This document shows, one piece after another, positions 1 to 7,281 of a DNA stretch of 22,381 nucleotides. Made by a program: the position numbers and the translations under genes. The stretch's first letter is position 1. Each line of letters starts with the position of its first letter. Source of the stretch: Kiritimatiellia bacterium (GTDB lineage Bacteria > Verrucomicrobiota > Kiritimatiellia > SLAD01); NCBI GenBank assembly GCA_007128275.1, contig SKXR01000263.1, forward strand, positions 1 to 22,381, written 5' to 3'. The notes below the pieces were generated by a model that worked only from the letters and a program-made list of their open reading frames with translations, had not been told where the DNA came from and made no database searches.

Positions 1-35
1 GCTGAGCCGCCGCAGTCCACAAAGAAACGACAGAC

Positions 36-46
36 GGGGGGGGGGG
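36..46. repeat. Homopolymer run of 11 G
   Basis: Eleven consecutive G residues lie just beyond the 3' end of the leftward tRNA-Gly, so the tRNA transcript would continue into a C run rather than a U run. Long homopolymers are prone to sequencing length errors, so the exact count is uncertain. Confidence 0.8.
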
Positions 47-48
47 AA

Positions 49-123
49 TGGAGCGAGCGATGAGATTCGAACTCACGACAGCCACCTTGGCAAGGTGGAG
101 CTCTACCACTGAGCTACGCTCGC
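49..123 (-). tRNA. tRNA-Gly (anticodon GCC)
   Basis: Read on the minus strand this folds into a full cloverleaf. The 7-bp acceptor stem is GCGAGCG with CGCTCGC, the D arm contains GCTC/GAGC, and the anticodon stem is CCACC/GGTGG around the loop TTGCCAA. The variable loop has five bases and the T arm carries TTCGAAT. The anticodon GCC decodes GGC and GGU as glycine. The 3' CCA is encoded, at positions 49-51. It is transcribed leftward, divergent from the helicase gene, and has its own promoter just upstream. Confidence 0.97.
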
Positions 124-145
124 TTCATCAAGAAACGACTCGAGC

Positions 146-174
146 ACTCTAAGAGGGCGCCCCATGCCTGTCAA
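146..174 (-). promoter_or_regulatory. Sigma-70-type promoter of tRNA-Gly
   Basis: On the minus strand there is a perfect -35 TTGACA (169-174), a 17-bp spacer, and a -10 TAGAGT (146-151). Transcription would begin near position 139, leaving a leader of about 15 nt before the mature tRNA end at 123. The near-consensus elements and the position make this the strongest promoter candidate in the window. It is a sequence match only. Confidence 0.8.
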
Positions 175-199
175 GCGGTTGTTTGGAGAAAGAATGATT

Positions 200-296
200 G
201 ATGGTTGAGGTCGAATGGTCAATGGTACCCCCAACACCCGACACCCGACACTCGACACCCGACACCCGACACCCGACACCCGACACCCGACACCTT
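200..296. repeat. Heptad-phased repeat: degenerate AATGGTY arm plus (ACACCCG)8
   Basis: Positions 234-289 hold eight tandem copies of the 7-bp unit ACACCCG; the third copy (248-254) is ACACTCG, the rest are exact, and a ninth decays at 290-296. The 28 bp before it (200-227) also reads in sevens: gatggtt, gaggtcg, aatggtc, aatggta. The array lies between the tRNA-Gly promoter and the helicase. It can be read as protein in several frames, as expected of a 7-bp period (21 bp = 7 codons), but the peptides resemble no helicase sequence. Its left arm matches heptads in the element before rplK. Confidence 0.9.
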
Positions 297-330
297 GATC
301 ACCCCCCGAACAGAAGAGCCATCGCACAGC

Positions 331-2295
331 GTGCGCGAAGACGTGGACGATTTTTTCCGTCCGGGCGGCTTGCTGGAACGGGCCTGCGCCGATGCCCCGT
401 TTCCGTTTGAGCATCGTCCGCAACAGCGGCAGATGGCGGGTGCTGTGGCGGACGCGATCGAGTTGCAGCGACATCTGGCGGTGGAAGCGGGTACCGGGGT
501 TGGGAAAAGCTTTGCGTATCTCGTTCCGCTCATCCTCATGGCCGTGGAGCGAAAGATACAGGTGGTGATTTCCACGTACACGATCAGTTTGCAGGAACAG
601 TTGATGTACAAGGACATTCCGTTTCTGCAAAAACACATGGGGGTGCCCTTCAAGGCCGCGCTGGTCAAGGGGCGCACGAATTACCTGTGCCTGAGGCGAC
701 TGGCCCGCACGCGACGTATGGAGGAGGATCTTTTCAAGGCCGGGAAGGCGGCGGAATTGGACCGGATCCAGCATTGGGCCGGCTCGACCGCCGAGGGCAG
801 TCTGCAGGATATGGACGAACAACCATCGTCCGAAGTCTGGAGTTCGGTGTGTGCGGAACATGGGAACTGTCTTTGGCAGAAATGTCCGGAATACAAGCCC
901 TGCTTCTTCATGCGCGCCCGCGCGGAGATGAGCGACGCCCACGTGCTGATCGTCAACCATCACCTCCTGTTCTCCGATTTGGCCATGCGCGCGGCGGGCG
1001 GTTCGTTCCTGCCGGATTATCGCATGCTGGTCATCGACGAGGCGCATCAGATGGAAGGCGTGGCGTCGGACCATCTGGGCATCCGCCTTTCACAGTTCAT
1101 GTTTGAGTATTGGTTGCGCCGCCTGTACGTGCCCGAGAGCAAGAAGGGACTGCTCGCGTATCTTAACAAAGGCGAGCCGGTCAAGCTCGTCACCGATCTC
1201 TGGGACGAAATTCTGGCGATGTACGTCGAGATTGACCAATGGGCGGGGTTCAACGCCGGACCGCACAATCAACGGGTGGTCCACGAAGCGTTGACCCTTC
1301 GCTCGCGCGTCCCCGAGCGCATCGATCAGCTGACGCGCGTCTTGAAAGGGGTATCGGATGAACTGCAGGACGGCGAGATGTTGGCGGAACTGCAGTCGGC
1401 CATTCGTCGCGGCGAAGAGATGCGTAACGCCCTGCACGCGTTTCTCAATCAATCGTGCGAAGACCATGTCTATTGGGTGGAACAGCAGGGCGCGCGTCGC
1501 CGACAAACGGTGTTGTACGCGGCGCCCGTGGAAGTCGGGCCCGCCTTGCGCCAGGTGCTGTTTGACGAAGTGCCCAGCGTGGTGATGACCAGCGCGACGT
1601 TGTCGGTGAGTGGCGACATGTCGTATTTCCAAAAGCGGGTCGGCGCGGAGGACTGCGATGCGCTGAGTGTCGGGTCGCCGTTCGATTACCAGCGCCAGAT
1701 GCGGGTGATCATTCCGAAGCACATGCCGGATCCGAACAACGCCGAACTGTTCATGCCCGCCTGTGTCGAGGCGATTCAACGGTATGTGTTGAGGACGAAA
1801 GGGCACGCCTTTGTTTTGTTTACCAGTGATCGGCTGATGCGACAGGTGGCGGAACAGGTGCGCGACTTCTTTGCGGATCACGATCTGCGTTTCCTGTTGC
1901 AGGGCGAAGGCATGGCGCGGCACGTGATGCTGGAAACCTTCAAGGAACATCCGGGCTGTGTTTTGTTCGGGCTGGACAGTTTCTGGATGGGCGTGGATGT
2001 GCCCGGGGACGCGTTGCGCAACGTCATCATCACGCGTCTGCCGTTTGCCGTGCCGGATCAGCCGTTGGTGAAAGCGCGCATGGACCGGATCAAGGAACAG
2101 GGCGGCGAACCATTTCGTGAGTACGCGTTGCCGGAGGCCATTCTCAAGTTCCGTCAGGGCGTGGGGCGCCTCATCCGCACGTCCTCGGACGAAGGAATCG
2201 TGGTGGTGCTCGATCAGCGCATCGTCACCAAACGCTACGGACGCCTGTTCCTTAAATCGATCCCCGAATGTCCTGTGGAAGTCGTTGACGAGTGA
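331..2295 (+). CDS. dinG: DinG/XPD-family ATP-dependent DNA helicase (Fe-S, superfamily 2)
   Basis: This is a superfamily 2 helicase of the DinG/YoaA/XPD type, a 5'-3' DNA unwinding enzyme involved in resolving R-loops and damage structures. Counting from the GTG at 331 (654 aa), the Walker A motif AGTGVGKS is at about 53-60, DEAH at 236-239, and motif VI QGVGRLIR at 609-616. Cysteines 120, 174/180, 185 and 191 sit between motifs I and II, where this family binds a 4Fe-4S cluster. The start is uncertain. In-frame TTG codons at 205 and 295 would add 42 or 12 residues, but the longer one encodes the tandem repeat. I chose GTG 331 because homology to the family (FFRPGG...RPQQ) begins there; no start has a convincing ribosome site. 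No exonuclease domain is fused. The name dinG is by family; YoaA-like paralogues are not excluded. Confidence 0.9.
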   Translation: MREDVDDFFRPGGLLERACADAPFPFEHRPQQRQMAGAVADAIELQRHLAVEAGTGVGKSFAYLVPLILMAVERKIQVVISTYTISLQEQLMYKDIPFLQKHMGVPFKAALVKGRTNYLCLRRLARTRRMEEDLFKAGKAAELDRIQHWAGSTAEGSLQDMDEQPSSEVWSSVCAEHGNCLWQKCPEYKPCFFMRARAEMSDAHVLIVNHHLLFSDLAMRAAGGSFLPDYRMLVIDEAHQMEGVASDHLGIRLSQFMFEYWLRRLYVPESKKGLLAYLNKGEPVKLVTDLWDEILAMYVEIDQWAGFNAGPHNQRVVHEALTLRSRVPERIDQLTRVLKGVSDELQDGEMLAELQSAIRRGEEMRNALHAFLNQSCEDHVYWVEQQGARRRQTVLYAAPVEVGPALRQVLFDEVPSVVMTSATLSVSGDMSYFQKRVGAEDCDALSVGSPFDYQRQMRVIIPKHMPDPNNAELFMPACVEAIQRYVLRTKGHAFVLFTSDRLMRQVAEQVRDFFADHDLRFLLQGEGMARHVMLETFKEHPGCVLFGLDSFWMGVDVPGDALRNVIITRLPFAVPDQPLVKARMDRIKEQGGEPFREYALPEAILKFRQGVGRLIRTSSDEGIVVVLDQRIVTKRYGRLFLKSIPECPVEVVDE

Positions 2296-2386
2296 ACTCG
2301 CACAATCTCCATTCACGTTCTCGGCTCACCGGGACCCCTACCACTCGAGTTGAGTTCTCCGCGGGCAAGGTGGGGCGAAGCGTCTC

Positions 2387-2399
2387 GCTGAGCCGCCGC
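2387..2399. repeat. 13-bp sequence also present at the window start
   Basis: GCTGAGCCGCCGC here is identical to positions 1-13, and its 10-bp core TGAGCCGCCG recurs at 3958-3967. All three copies are intergenic. This suggests a fragment of a dispersed intergenic repeat, but in GC-rich DNA a match this short is weak evidence. Confidence 0.4.
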
Positions 2400-2442
2400 G
2401 CGCGTGTGCATATTGACGGCGGCGCCCGTCTCCCGAAAGGGA

Positions 2443-2471
2443 TTGTAAAAGAGCCGGAACCGGTAGATAAT
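2443..2471 (+). promoter_or_regulatory. Sigma-70-type promoter of the outer membrane protein gene
   Basis: A -35 TTGTAA (2443-2448) and -10 GATAAT (2466-2471) are separated by exactly 17 bp, giving a leader of roughly 40 nt before the ATG at 2520. A small hairpin TCCC-GAAA-GGGA (2431-2442) lies just upstream and could help end helicase transcription. No other promoter-like sequence stands out in the 2296-2519 gap. Confidence 0.65.
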
Positions 2472-2519
2472 GGAGAAGAATTTGGTACAGGTCATCGTTA
2501 GAGGGAGAGGAGAATCATT

Positions 2520-3164
2520 ATGCGCAACATGATGTTTGGTTTGCTGGCGGTAGGGTTACTGGGAACGGCGATCCACGCGCGGGCCGATGTGTTCTTCGAT
2601 GCCGGCGTGAAACTCTGGTATGCGGAACCGAAGGTGGCTGATCGCGCAATGATGTATGGACCGTCCGCACGGATGGAGGTCGGCGACACCTACTGGATGC
2701 GCGCCTCCTATCTCTACGGCGAGTACGACTTCATCCGGAGCCGTGAACCGCGCCGCGTGCAGGATTTCGGACTACACGACGCCGAACTCATGGCGGGCAT
2801 GAATTGGGACATTTTCAATTTCGGCGTGGGCGCGCGCTGGATGTCCGTGTTGATCGAAGAGGACGTAGCCGACGGGCAACGCGTCCGACGGCCCAACGCG
2901 TTCGGTCCCGCGGTGTCGGTTGGCGCGGCTCAGTCATTCGCCGAGTGGCCCTGGGGATTTGAAGGCAGCCCGTGGGGATGGTATGCGGGGGTGACGTGGA
3001 TGTTTTACGACTTGGAAGACGATGACGGGGAGCACGTGAATCTGGCGGCCGGCATCACCCATGTGTCACACGGGATGCACAAGAGCATAGGATACCGCTT
3101 TAAGGAAACCTTCGACCATGAGCGGATGGAAGGGTTCACGGCGCAGCTACTGTTTGAGTTCTAG
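2520..3164 (+). CDS. Predicted outer membrane beta-barrel protein (unknown function)
   Basis: This 214-residue protein is not recognised as a named family. Residues 1-22 form a signal peptide: a short basic start, the hydrophobic stretch LLAVGLLGTAIHA, and a likely cut after ARA-22. The mature part alternates polar and aromatic residues in short segments (for example VKLWYAE, YWMRASYLYGEY, WGWYAGVTWMFYD). It ends in LLFEF with a C-terminal phenylalanine, as in Gram-negative barrels inserted by the BAM complex. Its size would suit a barrel of about eight strands. AGGAG at 2508-2512 is 7 nt before the ATG and a good promoter lies upstream, so it is probably a single-gene unit. Barrel topology is inferred; ligand and role are unknown. 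Confidence 0.75.
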   Translation: MRNMMFGLLAVGLLGTAIHARADVFFDAGVKLWYAEPKVADRAMMYGPSARMEVGDTYWMRASYLYGEYDFIRSREPRRVQDFGLHDAELMAGMNWDIFNFGVGARWMSVLIEEDVADGQRVRRPNAFGPAVSVGAAQSFAEWPWGFEGSPWGWYAGVTWMFYDLEDDDGEHVNLAAGITHVSHGMHKSIGYRFKETFDHERMEGFTAQLLFEF

Positions 3165-3212
3165 TGTCGTGTCCCGGACGTTATACCGATGAGAATCAGG
3201 CCTTGGCATCAG

Positions 3213-3234
3213 CCCACACTTTGCAAAGTGTGGG
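3213..3234. repeat. Perfect 22-bp palindrome between convergent genes
   Basis: Half-sites CCCACACTTTG and CAAAGTGTGGG abut with no spacer. It lies 48 bp after the outer membrane protein stop and 27 bp before the stop of the oppositely oriented DUF1844-like gene, where it could act as a two-way terminator hairpin. No U run follows on either strand. A second, GC-rich inverted repeat (GGCCG/CGGCC) follows at 3238-3250. Confidence 0.85.
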
Positions 3235-3261
3235 CCGGGCCGGTTCGGCCGGCGGCGGCGA

Positions 3262-3693
3262 TCAGCCGTAGCTCTTGCGGTAGCGCGTCTTGCTTTCGCC
3301 GCTGTCGGTCGGCTTCTGAATGGGTTCTTCATCCTGCGCCGGCGTCGCTTCGGGAGCGGGCTCGGACGCGTTGGGCTTTTCCGCACCGCCGGTCGGGGCT
3401 GGTCCCCGTCCCTGTGTCTTGGCGATTTCCACGTATTGCATGCGCAACATCGTGAGGCTTTCATCGAGAATCTTCTTCTCGCCTTCTTCGAGGTTCCCCT
3501 TGGTTTTCACGCTCAAAGCTTCGAGGATATCGATCATGCCCTGTGCGCCGTCCAGATGGATCTCGCCGCGCTGCCCGCTGGGATCGGGTACCTGCCCGAG
3601 TTGTTGCAGGGCGGAGGTGGCGATCATGATCACCAGTTGACTAAAGGTGGACGGCAGGTCCTGCGGTCCGGATTGTTTTTGGTCCTCGTTCAT
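3262..3693 (-). CDS. DUF1844 domain-containing protein
   Basis: This 143-residue protein has no signal peptide and should be cytosolic. Residues about 14-92 fit the DUF1844 pattern as I know it: FSQLVIMIATSALQQLGQVPDP, then IHLDGAQGMIDILEALSVKTKGNL, then LDESLTMLRMQYVEI. DUF1844 has no established biochemical function. Residues about 95-143 are rich in Pro, Ala, Glu and Lys, look disordered, and end in a basic tail. The start is well supported: AGGAG lies about 8 nt upstream of the ATG, and a promoter candidate lies about 50 nt upstream. It runs leftward, the same way as the M16 gene, but a 326-bp gap with its own promoter suggests separate transcription. Confidence 0.8.
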   Translation of the reverse strand: MNEDQKQSGPQDLPSTFSQLVIMIATSALQQLGQVPDPSGQRGEIHLDGAQGMIDILEALSVKTKGNLEEGEKKILDESLTMLRMQYVEIAKTQGRGPAPTGGAEKPNASEPAPEATPAQDEEPIQKPTDSGESKTRYRKSYG

Positions 3694-3743
3694 GCTGGAT
3701 ACTCCTGTAACGCGTCTGTGGTTCGGATAATTCAGTAAAGGCC

Positions 3744-3771
3744 ATTATCCACGTTGCGAGGCGTTGTTCAA
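3744..3771 (-). promoter_or_regulatory. Sigma-70-type promoter of the DUF1844 gene
   Basis: On the minus strand, -35 TTGAAC (3766-3771) and -10 GATAAT (3744-3749) are 16 bp apart, giving a leader of about 45 nt before the ATG ending at 3693. The elements and the position are good; there is no experimental support. Confidence 0.6.
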
Positions 3772-3893
3772 GCAGGATTGGAAGAGAGGTCGGATCATGT
3801 CGGACGTCTGCGCCCGCTTGCGGATCGCCGTTTTCCCTGTTGGTCTTGGAATAGATCAACTCGCACTAATAGCCGGATTCTTTGGGGATGGGA

Positions 3894-3915
3894 GTAATAG
3901 CTTATAAGCTATTAC
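3894..3915. repeat. Perfect 22-bp palindrome, AT-rich
   Basis: Half-sites GTAATAGCTTA and TAAGCTATTAC abut directly. The palindrome is 105 bp beyond the stop codon of the leftward M16 protease gene and upstream of the DUF1844 promoter. It could be a transcript-end hairpin, a binding site for a dimeric protein, or a copy of a dispersed palindromic repeat. It has the same length and symmetry as the palindrome at 3213-3234 but a different sequence. Confidence 0.85.
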
Positions 3916-4019
3916 CGGGAGGGCGGTCTCTAGTCCGTCCGCTTCACGTGCTTGGCGTGAGCCGCCGTTAAAGTGGGCAATGACGGCACGGGTTTTTCGC
4001 CCGCCTACGGTCTCCGCGA

Positions 4020-6668
4020 CTATTCCTCGTCGTCCTCGGCCTGGTTGGCCTTGGACGGATACACGATGGAGATGACGCGTTGGTCGTGGTCGAGAATGCT
4101 TTTGGCGGCTTGCCGGACGTCTTCGCCGGTGACGCGGCGTATGCGTTCTTCCCGCAAGAACGTGTGATCGTATCCCAAGCCGTAGAGCTCGTTCAAAGCG
4201 CTCAATTGGGAGAGGGCGGCGTTGTCCTGCAGGGTGGCGTAGAATTCGCCTACGATCTGTTCCTGCGCGCGCGCCAGCTCGTCGTCGGACAGGCCTTCCG
4301 TGACGATGCGCTCGATTTCCCGGATCATCAGCTCTTCCAGTTCATCGACGGCCTCTTCGAAGGTGCCGGCATAGAGGACAAAGCGTCCAGGATCAAGGCC
4401 GGTTCGTTGAAAGGCGCCGACGAAGTAGACCAGCCCGCGTTTTTCACGCACTTCCATGCCCAGTTCCGAGGACAAGCCGGACAGCGCATTTTGAAGGATG
4501 TCCAAGGCCTCGAGTCGTTCGTCTTTGAGGTCCACGCCGGGAAAGGCCATCAGGTAAATCGTTTGTTGGCGCGGTTCGCGTTTTACGGCGCGGATGGGGA
4601 GTTCGCGCGGACCGATTGCGAGGATTGATCGCGGTGCATCGCCTGCGGGGATGTCCGCGAAAGCGGCCCCGGCTTTCTCCCGCGCTTCTTCGGGGCTGAT
4701 GTTTCCGAAAACGGATACGGCCATGTTGCCCGCGCGTAGGTGGTGTTCGAGGTGCGCCACCAGTTCTTCGCGGGTCAGGCGGGTGATGCTGACTTCGTTG
4801 CCGACGGGCGTCCAGCGGTAGGGATGGTTCGGATACAATATTTCACGGACCATTTCATCCGCCTGGGTAAATGGCCGTTCGCGCTGGGCGCGGATATCGG
4901 CGAGTTGCCGTGCGCGTTGCCGCGTGATTTCTTCTTCAGGGAACGTGCTGTTCAGCAGGCAGTCGGCCATGACCTCCAGGAGTTGATCCAGGTCTTCAGT
5001 CAGGCTCATGCCTTGCAGCCCGAAACTATGCTGTCCGGAGAACGGGGCCAACCCCGTGCCGAGCGATTCGAGTTGTTCGGCGATGTCCCGGGCGGTGCGT
5101 GTTTCCGTGCCGCGGGTGAGGAGATCCGCCATGAACTGGGAGATGCCCTGGTTCTCTTCCTGCTCGGAAAGCTGTCCGCCCAGAAAGGCCACCGTGACAT
5201 AGGTGAGGGGGAGGCGTCGGTCTTCGCGCACGATCAGGGGGATGCCGTTTTCGAGCGTGAGCCGGACCGGTTCGCGAATCAGCGGCTCTTCCGCTTCCTC
5301 TTCTTCGTCGATTACGGCGGTTTCCGGGGTGAGCAGGGCCGTCGTCTGATTCTCTTCCCGTAGATACCGTCGCAGGACGTCTTGGAGCGCGTCGGGGGTG
5401 ACTTGATCAATCCATCGCAGATACCGCTCGGAGAAGCGGGGATCGCCGGCGTAGAATTCGCCGGAGGCGACGTTGTGTACCTGTCCCCGCATGGTTTGGA
5501 GGTCGACCAGGGTGCCGACCATGACTTGGCGGCGGGCTTTGGCGATTTCCTCTTCGGTGAAGGGGACGTCATGCCACCGTGCCATCTCTTCTTGGACCGC
5601 ACTCAAGACGTCCGCTTCCTTTTCGGGATCGAACGAGGCGCTGATGCCGAAGAGGCCGGGTTCCCCGGGGGTGTAGGACCAAGCGCTGATGTCATGGACG
5701 AGTTGTTGGCGGTCACGGATTTCAAGGACCAGCCGGGCACTTTGGCCGCCGCCGACAATGGCGGCGAGTACGTCCAGTGCCGCGGCGTCGGGATGGTGCA
5801 GCGGTACGGAATGCCAGGCCCAGGACGCGCGCGAGACTTCGTAGACGCCGGTTTTGCGCGCGGTGCGCGGGGCCAATTGCGGGGGCTCGGCGGGAATGAT
5901 CACGGGCGGACGGGCGCGCCGCGCGAAGGGCGCGAATGCCTCGCGCACTTTCTTCTCCACGTCGCGCGGGTTCACATCGCCGGCGATGGCGAAGATCATG
6001 TTGTCGGGCGTGTAATGGCGGCGGAAAAAGCCGAGCAAATCTTCGCGGGTGGTTTGCAGGAAAACTTCTTCGTAGCCGATGATGGGATGTTGGTATGGGT
6101 GCACACGGAACGCCGTATTCCAGAGCAATTTGCTGAGTTCGCGGCGGGGATCGTCCCGCCCCATCGCCATTTCCTGAAGGATCACCGTCTTTTCCCGTTC
6201 CCATTCATCTTCCGGGAAGGTCGCGTTCATCACGGCGTCGGAAAGGACGTCGAGTCCCACTTCCCAGTTGGCCGAGGGCAGAACCACATGAAAGACGGTG
6301 CGGTCCACCGAGGTGTAGGCGTTGACGCGCCCGCCCGCCGCATCCAGTTCGCGGGAGATGTCGCCGGGGGTCCGGGTCGGGGTGCCCTTGAAGATCATGT
6401 GCTCCACATAGTGGGAGAGTCCGGCGCCGAGGTACTCGTCTTCATGGATGGATCCGGTCCCGAACCATATCTGAATGGCGGTCACCGGTGCGCTGCGATC
6501 CTCTTTCACCAATCCGATGATGCCGTTATCCATGGTAAACCGATGGATGCGGTCATTGGACGCGCGCAGGACATCGGCGGGTGAGTGGGCGGTCGTGTAC
6601 GACAGGGAGGGAGGCAAGGCAAGGTTGATCAGCAGAACGGGCAGAAGGAAGGCCAGGCGTGCACTCAT
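4020..6668 (-). CDS. Secreted M16 family zinc metallopeptidase, two fused halves
   Basis: This 882-residue insulinase/pitrilysin-type protease starts with a hydrophobic signal sequence (about residues 1-24), so it is probably periplasmic or exported. The inverted zinc motif HYVEH is at 86-90 (His86 and His90 as ligands, Glu89 catalytic). Glu166, 76 residues beyond His90, is the expected third ligand. A second M16 repeat begins near residue 467, but where HxxEH should be it reads QFMAD (511-515), so this half is catalytically dead, as in the two-domain members of the family. An acidic linker lies at about 454-461. The ATG is one base after the stop of the preceding Minf_1886-like gene, so the two are very probably co-transcribed and translationally coupled. 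The substrate is unknown; likely roles are clearance of small peptides or processing of a peptide product. Confidence 0.92.
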   Translation of the reverse strand: MSARLAFLLPVLLINLALPPSLSYTTAHSPADVLRASNDRIHRFTMDNGIIGLVKEDRSAPVTAIQIWFGTGSIHEDEYLGAGLSHYVEHMIFKGTPTRTPGDISRELDAAGGRVNAYTSVDRTVFHVVLPSANWEVGLDVLSDAVMNATFPEDEWEREKTVILQEMAMGRDDPRRELSKLLWNTAFRVHPYQHPIIGYEEVFLQTTREDLLGFFRRHYTPDNMIFAIAGDVNPRDVEKKVREAFAPFARRARPPVIIPAEPPQLAPRTARKTGVYEVSRASWAWHSVPLHHPDAAALDVLAAIVGGGQSARLVLEIRDRQQLVHDISAWSYTPGEPGLFGISASFDPEKEADVLSAVQEEMARWHDVPFTEEEIAKARRQVMVGTLVDLQTMRGQVHNVASGEFYAGDPRFSERYLRWIDQVTPDALQDVLRRYLREENQTTALLTPETAVIDEEEEAEEPLIREPVRLTLENGIPLIVREDRRLPLTYVTVAFLGGQLSEQEENQGISQFMADLLTRGTETRTARDIAEQLESLGTGLAPFSGQHSFGLQGMSLTEDLDQLLEVMADCLLNSTFPEEEITRQRARQLADIRAQRERPFTQADEMVREILYPNHPYRWTPVGNEVSITRLTREELVAHLEHHLRAGNMAVSVFGNISPEEAREKAGAAFADIPAGDAPRSILAIGPRELPIRAVKREPRQQTIYLMAFPGVDLKDERLEALDILQNALSGLSSELGMEVREKRGLVYFVGAFQRTGLDPGRFVLYAGTFEEAVDELEELMIREIERIVTEGLSDDELARAQEQIVGEFYATLQDNAALSQLSALNELYGLGYDHTFLREERIRRVTGEDVRQAAKSILDHDQRVISIVYPSKANQAEDDEE

Positions 6669-6669
6669 A

Positions 6670-7101
6670 CTATGCTTTCCGTTTCACGGACGTGGTGTTC
6701 GACGAGGGGGAAGGGGACTGGGCGGGCAGGAACGGGGTTATGAACGCTTCGTGGAAGTCATAGCCCCCCCCGAAATCGTCTTTGCTGTCCTTCTCGGTCT
6801 TTCCGAGGATGCCTTTATTGACCAGGTTAAAGACCATCTCTCCGAAATCTTCGCAGCGATGGATGCCCCAATGGGCCAGCACGCGATGGGCCAGCGGTCC
6901 AAACTCCTGCAAGGCGAATTGGCGAATGCCTTCCAGCAATTCTCTACCGCTTACGTGCCGGCCCGGTCCTTCGGTCGGTTTTTCCAGGGCTTGGATGGTG
7001 TGGTCCAGCGCTTTGCGGAGGAAAAGATAGGCGTGTTCATCGTAACGCGGGTCTTCGCGCACGATTTCTGCCAGGGCCTCGTTGTAGCTGATCTTTTTCA
7101 T
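6670..7101 (-). CDS. Minf_1886 family protein (Planctomycete/Verrucomicrobia conserved hypothetical)
   Basis: This is a 143-residue soluble protein of unknown function. It matches my memory of the Minf_1886 family (TIGR04138), which is conserved in Planctomycetes and Verrucomicrobia: EIVREDPRYDEHAYLFLRKAL near the N-terminus, then HVSGRELLEGIRQFALQEFG, VLAHWGIHRCEDFGEMVFNLV, and DFGGGYDFHEAF toward the C-terminus. The reading frame stays open upstream to 7284, but that extra sequence is not family-like, so the ATG at 7099-7101 (MKKISYNEA) is chosen. The ribosome site there is weak. Its stop codon is one base before the M16 protease ATG. No catalytic motif is evident. The family name rests on recall and would be settled by a profile search. 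Confidence 0.8.
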   Translation of the reverse strand: MKKISYNEALAEIVREDPRYDEHAYLFLRKALDHTIQALEKPTEGPGRHVSGRELLEGIRQFALQEFGPLAHRVLAHWGIHRCEDFGEMVFNLVNKGILGKTEKDSKDDFGGGYDFHEAFITPFLPAQSPSPSSNTTSVKRKA

Positions 7102-7149
7102 CGTCCGAATTTCGTTGTCTTTTCCGGTATTTGTCCGGTGCGGTCGTAC

Positions 7150-7177
7150 AATATATGCGCACGAGATCGAAAGTCCA
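7150..7177 (-). promoter_or_regulatory. Possible promoter of the Minf_1886-M16 operon
   Basis: On the minus strand, -35 TGGACT (7172-7177) and -10 TATATT (7150-7155) are 16 bp apart, about 50 bp upstream of the Minf_1886-like ATG. The -10 element is good and the -35 is only moderate. Confidence 0.45.
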
Positions 7178-7281
7178 TCGGAAAACCGAGACCGGCATGC
7201 CCGATCCTCGGCCCGCCTGCCGCCGCATCGCGGTGGCGGGCGAAGGCATCGCGGAACGGCCGCAACGCAAGACAAGAGAAC

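Larger units (their letters stand above)
3694..4019. other. Gene-free gap between the DUF1844 and M16 genes
   Basis: This 326-bp stretch has no convincing gene. It holds the DUF1844 promoter (3744-3771), a perfect 22-bp palindrome (3894-3915), a copy of the TGAGCCGCCG core (3958-3967), and weaker inverted repeats such as GCTTCACG/CGTGAGC near 3941-3962. The last of these, or the palindrome, may end the leftward M16 transcript. No long U run is seen. Confidence 0.5.

Noticed and set aside
85..94. GGCAAGGTGG shared between the tRNA-Gly region and 2364-2373
   Set aside because: In the tRNA it is simply the anticodon stem-loop sequence; a 10-bp match in GC-rich DNA is likely chance.
234..289. 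Heptamer array as a CRISPR
   Set aside because: Units are 7 bp, directly adjacent, without spacers, and there are no cas genes nearby.
205..330. N-terminal helicase extension read from the tandem repeat (TTG start at 205)
   Set aside because: The residues are a simple translation of the heptamer array and do not match the helicase family, so a later start is preferred.
1090..2316. 408-codon open frame antisense to the helicase
   Set aside because: It mirrors a GC-rich real gene, has no recognisable family or ribosome site, and its His/Arg/Gln-rich composition is typical of antisense frames.
5382..6584. 400-codon open frame antisense to the M16 protease
   Set aside because: The M16 frame has clear catalytic motifs and family sequence; the antisense frame has none.
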